Shown: piece after piece, positions 58,510 to 64,000 of the stretch
How the letters are laid out: each line of letters starts with the position of its first letter
Numbering within the stretch: position 1 is the first letter of the stretch
Assembly (NCBI RefSeq): GCF_001729485.1
Contig: NZ_CP017157.1
Span: 7,254,001 to 7,318,000 of the forward strand
Length of the DNA: 64,000 nt
Source of the DNA: Streptomyces lydicus
GTDB lineage: Bacteria; Actinomycetota; Actinomycetes; Streptomycetales; Streptomycetaceae
Direction: 5' to 3'
Program-made: the position numbers and the translations under genes
The notes under the pieces: generated by a model
Seen by the model: the letters and a program-made list of their open reading frames with translations, nothing else
Told to the model about the DNA's origin: nothing
The model's database searches: none

Positions 58510-60932
58510 CTCGCCACCTCCGTGAGGTCGTCGAAGCCGCGCTGTCCGTGTCCCAGCAGCAGTCGCAGGGTGGGGAGGACGGCCGCGGCGCGGTCGCGGT
58601 CCAGGCCGGGGCCGAAGCCGGGTGTGTCGGTGTCGGCGGCGGGTGCCGGGCCGGGTGTCGTGGTCGTGGGGCCGCGGCGGGCGAGTTCGCCGAGTGTGCG
58701 CCGCACCCCGGTGTCGTATGCGGCGAACGTGCGGCGCAGCAGGGGCAGTACGTCGGTGAACGCGCCGTCCGGGACGCCGGTGAGCCAGCCGTCGAGCAGG
58801 GCGAGCAGCCGGGTGTCGTGGACGAGCAGCATGCCGCCGTCCCCGCTGTCACCGTCGCCGGCGAAGCCCTCGATCCAGCCGGCCGCGTCGGCGGGTGGGG
58901 TGCCCGGTGAGAGGGCGAGTCCCATCAGCCGCTCGGCTCCCCCGTCGGCCAGGGCGCCTTCGTCGAGCAGCAGCCGGGTCGCCCGGCCGCGGATGAGGCC
59001 GGGGACGGTGTCCCGTTCGCTCAGTGTGCGCAGCACGTCGGCCCAGCGGGCGCGCAGGTCGGCCGGGCGGGCCGGGGGTGCGGTCCGCTGTCCGGTCCGC
59101 GGTCCGGCGGGGGGTTGCGGGGGGTTGTCCTCCTGGGCGAGGAGGGCGACGGCCCGGTGGGTGGCGTCGAGGTGGCCGCGCAGTTCGGCGGCGCCGTCCG
59201 CGTCCAGTCCGGGGCAGGCCGGTGGCAGTCCGACGAAGACCCGTTCGGCCAGGCCCGTCGCCACGTCGCGGAGTGCCGTGGCGTCGGTGCCGCGGACGTC
59301 GCCGTAGCGCACGGACCGTACGAGGGCGGGCAGCGCCCGGGCGAGGTGGCCGACGTCGGTGTCGAGGGCGGCGCGGTCGGCGAGTGCGCGCATCACCACC
59401 GGGAGGGCGTCCGGGAGTGCGGCGAGCAGGCAGTGTTCGGCGAGTGCGGTGACCTCGGCGAGGGAGGTCGCCGCGGTGGCTTCGGTGGTGGCCTTGGCGG
59501 TGGCCGCGGTGTGCACGGTGGTGCCCCAGACGCCGGCCTCGGCGACGCGCACGGCCAGTTCGGGTTCCCAGCGCAGCTGCCAGGTCTCGCGGAAGGTGCC
59601 GGTGCTGCCGCGGGAGCGGGCGGGTTCGCCCCAGGGGATGCCGAGCAGCCGCAGCCGGTGCAGCAGGCGGCTGCGTCCGGCGTCGGTGTCCTTGCGCAGG
59701 TCGAGCTGCAGTTCCCGTTCCAGGGCCTCGGGTTTGAGCCGCAGCGTCCGCTGGCTGCGGGTGAGGTCGCGCTGCAGGGGGACCGCGGGGGCGTCGTCGG
59801 GGACCTCGCCGAGGACCTCGCCGACGACCAGCCGGTCGTGGATGAGGGAGGACGGCGCGTCGGTGCCGTCGCCCATGACGGCGCGGATCGCGTCGTCCAG
59901 TTCGGTCAGGCCGGCCAGTGGGCGGCCGCGGACCGTGGCCAGTCCTTCGGCGAGCCGTACCGCTTCGATGACGTGGGCCGAGGAGACGGCGTAGTCCTCT
60001 TCCCGCAGCACTCCGGCGACCTTGGTCAGCCAGCGTTCGACGGGGCGGTCGGGGGCGCTGAAGAGGTGGCCGTACCAGCCGGGGGAGGCGATGCCGGCGC
60101 CGTAGCCGCTGTGCCGGGAGAGCCGCCGGTGGGTCCACGGCACCCAGGTGGTCGCCACCTTGGCCTTCGGCAGCCCCTTGAGCAGCTGCCGGTCGGCGGC
60201 CACGGTGGTGCGCCGCGCCAGCGCCGGGACGTGCCAGGCGCCGCACACGACGGCGAGGTCGTCCCCGAATTCCTTGCGGGCGGCCCGCAGGCGGAGCCGC
60301 ATGTGGGCCTCGCGGAGCGGGTCGCGGTGGTGTCCGCCGTCGCCGTACGCCTCGCGGAGCGCCGCCATCGCCTCCGCCAGCGCCGCGAACGGGGCCAGTG
60401 GATCCGCGTCGGGGTGCGCCCCGTCGGGCGCGGTGCCGCGGTGCTCGATCACGTCCTCCCACCAGCGTTCGGGGTCGTCGTAGCCGGCGGTCCCGGCCAG
60501 TGCCCGGATCGGGTCGATCCGTACGTCGGTGGCGTCGGGGGCCGCGCCGTCGGTGGCCCGGTCGGTGTCGGTGCTCCCGTCGTCCTGCGGCATCGCCAGG
60601 GTGTGCGCGGCGGGCAGGTCGATGAAGCGGACGGGGACGTCGTGCCGCAGGGCCCAGCGCAGCGCGACCCATTCCGGGGAGAACTCGGCCAGCGGCCAGA
60701 ACGCGGCGCGGCCCGGATCGTCCTGTACGTGGGCGAGCAGCGCGACGGGGGGCCGCATGCCGTCCCGGGCGGCCAGTGGCACCAGTGCGTCGGCCTCGGG
60801 CGGTCCTTCGATCAGGACCGCGGCGGGTGCGCACCGCTCCAGTGCGGCGCGCACCGCCCGTGCCGAGCCGGGGCCGTGGTGCCGCACGCCGAGCAGCGCC
60901 GGCCGGGGGCCGTCCGCCGTGCGCCCGCTCAT
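58506..60932 (-). CDS. DUF5682 family protein with TraB/ChaN-like N-terminus
   Basis: An 808-residue protein matching DUF5682 as found beside MoxR-VWA genes. The N-terminal 240 residues look like the TIKI/TraB/ChaN fold: G15-V-R-H-H-G-P-G-S23, E42-G-P-P-E46 and G231-A-W-H234, that is, two GxxH motifs and a conserved Glu that could bind metal. This is my reading and is not established. The C-terminal 550 residues are helical and unnamed. It overlaps MoxR (ATGA) and VWA (TTGA), so all three should be made together. No signal or membrane segment. Confidence 0.8.
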   Translation of the reverse strand: MSGRTADGPRPALLGVRHHGPGSARAVRAALERCAPAAVLIEGPPEADALVPLAARDGMRPPVALLAHVQDDPGRAAFWPLAEFSPEWVALRWALRHDVPVRFIDLPAAHTLAMPQDDGSTDTDRATDGAAPDATDVRIDPIRALAGTAGYDDPERWWEDVIEHRGTAPDGAHPDADPLAPFAALAEAMAALREAYGDGGHHRDPLREAHMRLRLRAARKEFGDDLAVVCGAWHVPALARRTTVAADRQLLKGLPKAKVATTWVPWTHRRLSRHSGYGAGIASPGWYGHLFSAPDRPVERWLTKVAGVLREEDYAVSSAHVIEAVRLAEGLATVRGRPLAGLTELDDAIRAVMGDGTDAPSSLIHDRLVVGEVLGEVPDDAPAVPLQRDLTRSQRTLRLKPEALERELQLDLRKDTDAGRSRLLHRLRLLGIPWGEPARSRGSTGTFRETWQLRWEPELAVRVAEAGVWGTTVHTAATAKATTEATAATSLAEVTALAEHCLLAALPDALPVVMRALADRAALDTDVGHLARALPALVRSVRYGDVRGTDATALRDVATGLAERVFVGLPPACPGLDADGAAELRGHLDATHRAVALLAQEDNPPQPPAGPRTGQRTAPPARPADLRARWADVLRTLSERDTVPGLIRGRATRLLLDEGALADGGAERLMGLALSPGTPPADAAGWIEGFAGDGDSGDGGMLLVHDTRLLALLDGWLTGVPDGAFTDVLPLLRRTFAAYDTGVRRTLGELARRGPTTTTPGPAPAADTDTPGFGPGLDRDRAAAVLPTLRLLLGHGQRGFDDLTEVAS

Positions 60933-62095
60933 GCGCTCACCTCGCGGCAGGCGCGGTAGAAGTCCTTCCAGCCGTCGCGTTCCCGTACGACCGTTTCGAG
61001 GTACTCCTGCCAGACGACCCGGTCGGCGGCCGGGTCGCGGACCACAGCGCCCAGGATGCCGGCGGCCACGTCACCGGAGCGCAGTACGCCGTCGCCGAAG
61101 TGGGTGGCCAGTGCCAGGCCGTTCGTCACCACCGAGATGGCCTCGGCGGTGGAGAGGGTGCCGGACGGCGACTTGAGTTTCGTACGGCCGTCGGTGGTGC
61201 GGCCGTCGCGCAGTTCGCGGAAGACGGTGACGACGCGGCGGATCTCGTCGAGGCCCTCCGGGGCGGGCGGCAGGTCCAGCGAGCGGCCGATCTGGCCGAC
61301 GCGGCGCGAGACGATGTCCACCTCTTCGTCGGGTGTCGCGGGCAGCGGCAGGACGACGGTGTTGAAGCGGCGGCGCAGCGCGCTGGAGAGTTCGTTGACA
61401 CCGCGGTCGCGGTCGTTGGCGGTGGCGATGAGGTTGAAGCCGCGGACGGCCTGCACCTCCTGGCCCAGTTCCGGGATGGGCAGGGTCTTCTCCGACAGGA
61501 CGGTGATGAGGGTGTCCTGCACGTCGGCGGGGATGCGGGTGAGTTCCTCGACCCGGGCGGTCATGCCGTGGGCCATGGCGCGCATCACGGGGCTGGGTAC
61601 CAGGGCGTCGCGGCTGGGGCCGTTGGCGAGCAGCTGGGCGTAGTTCCAGCCGTAGCGGATCGCTTCCTCGGGGGTGCCGGCGGTGCCCTGCACGAGGAGG
61701 GTGGAGTCGCCGCTGACGGCTGCCGCCAGGTGTTCGGAGACCCAGGTCTTGGCGGTGCCGGGCACGCCGAGCAGCAGCAGCGCGCGGTCGGTGGCGAGCG
61801 TGGTCACGGCGACTTCGACGATGCGGCGCGGGCCGACGTATTTGGGTGTGATGACCGTGCCGTCGGCGAGGGTGCCGCCGAGGAGGTACGTGGCGACCGC
61901 CCAGGGCGAGAGCCGCCAGCGCGCGGGGCGCGGCCGGTCGTCGGCGGCGGCGAGGGCCTTGAGTTCGTCGGCGAAGGTGTCTTCGGCGTGCGGTCGCAGC
62001 GCTTCGCCGCCCCCGGTGTCCGGCGCCGCTGCGGCCGGCCGGGCGGGGTCGTTCCCCGCCGCGTCGTGCGTCGTGTGATCGGTGGTCTCGGACAT
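60929..62095 (-). CDS. MoxR-like AAA+ ATPase
   Basis: A 388-residue AAA+ ATPase: Walker A in LLLGVPGTAKTWVSEHL, an acidic Walker B-like ARVEELTRIPADVQDTLITVLSEKTLP, sensor 1 NLIATANDRDRGVNELSSALRRRFNTVVLPLP with the arginine finger. The first 50 residues are an acidic extension. ATG 62095 has AGGGGGAG just upstream and is preferred to the opening at 62113. It is the first gene of the operon with DUF5682 and VWA, and its divergent promoter has a DNA-damage-type motif. The family predicts a chaperone-like activator working with the VWA partner. Confidence 0.9.
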   Translation of the reverse strand: MSETTDHTTHDAAGNDPARPAAAAPDTGGGEALRPHAEDTFADELKALAAADDRPRPARWRLSPWAVATYLLGGTLADGTVITPKYVGPRRIVEVAVTTLATDRALLLLGVPGTAKTWVSEHLAAAVSGDSTLLVQGTAGTPEEAIRYGWNYAQLLANGPSRDALVPSPVMRAMAHGMTARVEELTRIPADVQDTLITVLSEKTLPIPELGQEVQAVRGFNLIATANDRDRGVNELSSALRRRFNTVVLPLPATPDEEVDIVSRRVGQIGRSLDLPPAPEGLDEIRRVVTVFRELRDGRTTDGRTKLKSPSGTLSTAEAISVVTNGLALATHFGDGVLRSGDVAAGILGAVVRDPAADRVVWQEYLETVVRERDGWKDFYRACREVSA

Positions 62096-62161
62096 GGCTC
62101 CCCCTAGTCGCAAGGACTGCGGCCGACACCGCGGAAATCCCTTCGGCCGCTTGCTGGATCA

Positions 62162-62184
62162 ACCCTGCACCACACCACTGACAA
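62162..62184 (-). promoter_or_regulatory. PafBC/RecA-NDp-like promoter for the MoxR operon
   Basis: On the minus strand TTGTCAGTG (62184-62176) is followed after exactly 8 nt by CAGGGT (62167-62162). The damage-promoter consensus is TTGTCRGTG-N8-TAnnnT; the -10 differs at its first base. The predicted start near 62155 would leave a leader of about 60 nt. Confidence 0.65.
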
Positions 62185-62233
62185 CGCCCCTGGAACCCGC
62201 TCTGACCTGCGGTTTCGATGTGGGCGAGGGGGA

Positions 62234-62256
62234 TTGTCAGTGGTGCGCCGTAGCGT
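62234..62256 (+). promoter_or_regulatory. PafBC/RecA-NDp-like promoter for the SWIM gene
   Basis: TTGTCAGTG at 62234-62242, 8 nt, then TAGCGT at 62251-62256 fits TTGTCRGTG-N8-TAnnnT fully. With the usual 6-7 nt to the start point, transcription would begin at or next to the ATG at 62264, giving a leaderless mRNA. Confidence 0.75.
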
Positions 62257-62263
62257 CGTTGAC

Positions 62264-63628
62264 ATGAATCCGCTGGGGGAACGCTGGACGACGGATCAGG
62301 TGCTCGCACTGGCACCTGACGAGGCATCACGCAGGGCGGGCGGCAAGCTCGCGGCGCCCGGGCCGTGGTCGGGGACGGGCGCGGACGACGGCGCGGTGTG
62401 GGGGCTGTGCAAGGGCAGCGGCAGGACGCCGTATCAGGCGGTGGTGGACATCAAGGGGCCGGCTTTCCGGTGCAGTTGTCCGAGCCGGAAGTTTCCGTGC
62501 AAGCACGCGCTGGGGCTGCTGCTGCTCTGGGCGGGGGACGCCGGGGCGGTGGCGGGCGGGGAGCCGCCGCAGTGGGCGGGTGAGTGGCTGGCCGGCCGTC
62601 GTGAGCGGCCCGGTGGGCCGGGGGGCGCGGCCGCCGGTTCCGGTGCCGCCTCGCGGGCGCCCGCCGATCCGGCGGCGGCCGAGCGACGGGCGGAGCGCCG
62701 GATGCGGCGCATCGGCGCGGGCGCGACGGAGTTGGAGCAGCGGCTGGAGGACCTGCTGCAGTCGGGGCTGGCCTCGGCCGACCGCGCCGGCGGGGGCGGT
62801 TCCTGGGACGAGACGGCGGCGCGCATGGTCGACGCGCAGGCGCCCGGGCTGGCCGCGCGGGCGCGGGAGTTGGGGTCGCTGGTGGCGTCGGGGCCGGACT
62901 GGCCGGCGCGGCTGCTGGAGGAGTGTGCGCTGCTGCATCTGCTCGGCCGGGGCTTCCTCGGCATCGAGGGCCTGCCGGCGCCGCTCGCGGCGACGGTCCG
63001 GTCGCGGGTCGGTCTGACGACGGAGGCGGCGGAGCTGCTGGCCGGTCCCGACGCGGCGACGGTGCGGGACCGCTGGCTGGTGCTCGCCCAACAGGACAGC
63101 GACGACGGCGCGCTGACCACCCGCCGCATCCATCTGCGGGGTGAGCGGACCGGGCGGATGGCGCTGCACCTGTCCTTCGGCGGTGCCCATCGTCCGCTGG
63201 ACGTGGCGCTGCCGCCCGGTCTGGTGCTCGACGCGGACCTGGCGTTCTACCCGGGTGCCCGGCCGCTGCGCGCCGCCCTCGGGGAGCGGCATGCCCCGGC
63301 GGTTCCGGGGCCGGTGCCGCCGGGCTGCGGCATCGACGCCGCGCTGGCCGCGTACGGCGATGCGCTGCGCGACGACCCGTGGCTGGAGTCCTGGCCGGTG
63401 GTGCTCGCGGACGTCACGCCGATACCGGGCCGGGACGGCGCGGGCTGGCAACTGGCCGACGCGGACGGCGAGTCGGCGCTTCCGTTGGACCCGCGCTGTC
63501 CGGGCCGTACGGGGCTCTGGCAGCTGGCCGCCATATCGGGTGGTGCGCCGGTCACGGTCTTCGGCGAGTGCGGCCACCGCGGCTTCCTGCCGCTGACCGT
63601 CTGGGACCCGGCCCCGGTGTCCCTGTGA
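62264..63628 (+). CDS. SWIM zinc finger protein
   Basis: A 454-residue protein with an N-terminal SWIM motif C70-S-C72...C79-K-H81 (FRCSCPSRKFPCKHALGLLL), a zinc module used for DNA or protein contacts. After it come a Glu/Arg-rich helical segment (about 140-215) and a larger unnamed domain with HLLGRGFLGIEGLPAPLAATVRSRVGLTTEAAELLAGPDAATVRDRWLVL. It diverges from the MoxR operon and is followed 78 bp later by the DUF5691 gene. ATG 62264 is chosen over 62234 because the latter falls in the -35 element of the predicted promoter; no ribosome site is needed if leaderless. Confidence 0.85.
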   Translation: MNPLGERWTTDQVLALAPDEASRRAGGKLAAPGPWSGTGADDGAVWGLCKGSGRTPYQAVVDIKGPAFRCSCPSRKFPCKHALGLLLLWAGDAGAVAGGEPPQWAGEWLAGRRERPGGPGGAAAGSGAASRAPADPAAAERRAERRMRRIGAGATELEQRLEDLLQSGLASADRAGGGGSWDETAARMVDAQAPGLAARARELGSLVASGPDWPARLLEECALLHLLGRGFLGIEGLPAPLAATVRSRVGLTTEAAELLAGPDAATVRDRWLVLAQQDSDDGALTTRRIHLRGERTGRMALHLSFGGAHRPLDVALPPGLVLDADLAFYPGARPLRAALGERHAPAVPGPVPPGCGIDAALAAYGDALRDDPWLESWPVVLADVTPIPGRDGAGWQLADADGESALPLDPRCPGRTGLWQLAAISGGAPVTVFGECGHRGFLPLTVWDPAPVSL

Positions 63629-63706
63629 CCGCAGGCCCCGGTCGCGCCGGACGCGACACCCTCGCACTGCTGTACCCCGTCGACCACCGATTCCTGGAGG
63701 AAGGGC

Positions 63707-64000
63707 ATGACGACAACCACCAGCCCTGACGCCGCCCGCACGGCCGGCGACACCACACCCGCATCACCTGCTGCACCCGCCACACCGGCTTCACCTGCCG
63801 CGGCGGCAGCAGCCGACCCGTCCACCGCGCTCACCACCGCCGCCGCGCCCGCCGCTCCCCCGCCCGTCGCGGCCGCTCCCGCGCCCTGGTCCGCGCTCGT
63901 GAACGCGGCGCTGCTCGGGACCGAGCGGCGGCTGCCGCCGGTGGCGGTGCGGCCCGGCCAGGGTGCCGCGGCCGCGCTGCTGGACGCGGCCGCGGTGAGC
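63707..64000 (+). CDS. DUF5691 family protein (5' part only)
   Basis: The first 98 codons of a gene running off the right edge. After a 60-residue Ala/Thr/Pro-rich flexible head comes WSALVNAALLGTERRLPPVAV, the opening signature I associate with DUF5691 proteins found next to SWIM and MoxR-VWA genes. GGAGGAAGGGC precedes the ATG and gives a strong ribosome site. It is probably co-transcribed with the SWIM gene. Role unknown; no stop codon in the window. Confidence 0.7.
   Translation, partial: MTTTTSPDAARTAGDTTPASPAAPATPASPAAAAAADPSTALTTAAAPAAPPPVAAAPAPWSALVNAALLGTERRLPPVAVRPGQGAAAALLDAAAVS

Overview
The window has very high GC, GTG/TTG starts, Shine-Dalgarno sites rich in G and hairpin terminators without T-runs. 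Its gene order (DD-carboxypeptidase, SCO4848-like membrane protein, YihY, trpS, glyA ... mdh, DUF3017-folD, purH-purN, sucD-sucC) is the one I remember from the SCO4847 to SCO4808 part of the Streptomyces coelicolor chromosome. I therefore read it as a Streptomyces core-chromosome segment, in reverse orientation, carrying several accessory blocks. Names rest on motifs and remembered families; no database search was possible.

Layout. 0-11.7 kb: a GntA-like haem enzyme, cell-wall carboxypeptidase, YihY membrane protein, 2'-5' RNA ligase-like protein, tryptophanyl-tRNA synthetase, glyA behind a ZTP riboswitch, ornithine aminotransferase, a YgiB/YgiC-like lipoprotein/ATP-grasp pair and an EamA-type transporter. 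11.8-18 kb: one giant protein of 21 Ig-like repeats. 18.4-24.2 kb: two closely similar MocR regulators, each divergent from an AhpD-type peroxidase gene, enclosing a further AhpD gene and a PEP-mutase/isocitrate-lyase family gene. 24.3-26.4 kb: secreted trypsin-like protease, acetyltransferase, zinc ribbon. 26.5-34 kb: a complete choline-to-betaine and betaine-uptake locus (betaine aldehyde dehydrogenase, choline oxidase-like GMC enzyme, ABC ATPase, fused permease, binding protein). 34.2-37.1 kb: secreted protein, a fourth AhpD-like gene, DUF5988, malate dehydrogenase. 37.5-41.4 kb: three tandem HTH/transmembrane/extracellular-domain proteins and an I36-type inhibitor. 41.5-54.4 kb: folate, purine and TCA housekeeping genes with membrane proteins and a membrane-anchored sigma-like protein. 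54.8-57.2 kb: two secreted low-complexity proteins. 57.3-64 kb: VWA, DUF5682 and MoxR ATPase genes divergent from SWIM and DUF5691 genes; the last runs off the window.

How they work together. glyA, folD, purN and purH handle one-carbon units and purine synthesis, and the ZTP riboswitch ties glyA to that state. mdh and sucCD are TCA steps, with a Crp-like palindrome upstream of sucC. The betaine locus makes and imports an osmoprotectant.

The strongest candidate for a little-described system is the right-end divergon. Its two transcription units overlap end to end, and the divergent promoter region carries back-to-back motifs matching the RecA/LexA-independent DNA-damage promoter (TTGTCRGTG-N8-TAnnnT). 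The SWIM gene would begin as a leaderless transcript. The MocR/AhpD pair of cassettes and the tandem HTH-membrane proteins come next.
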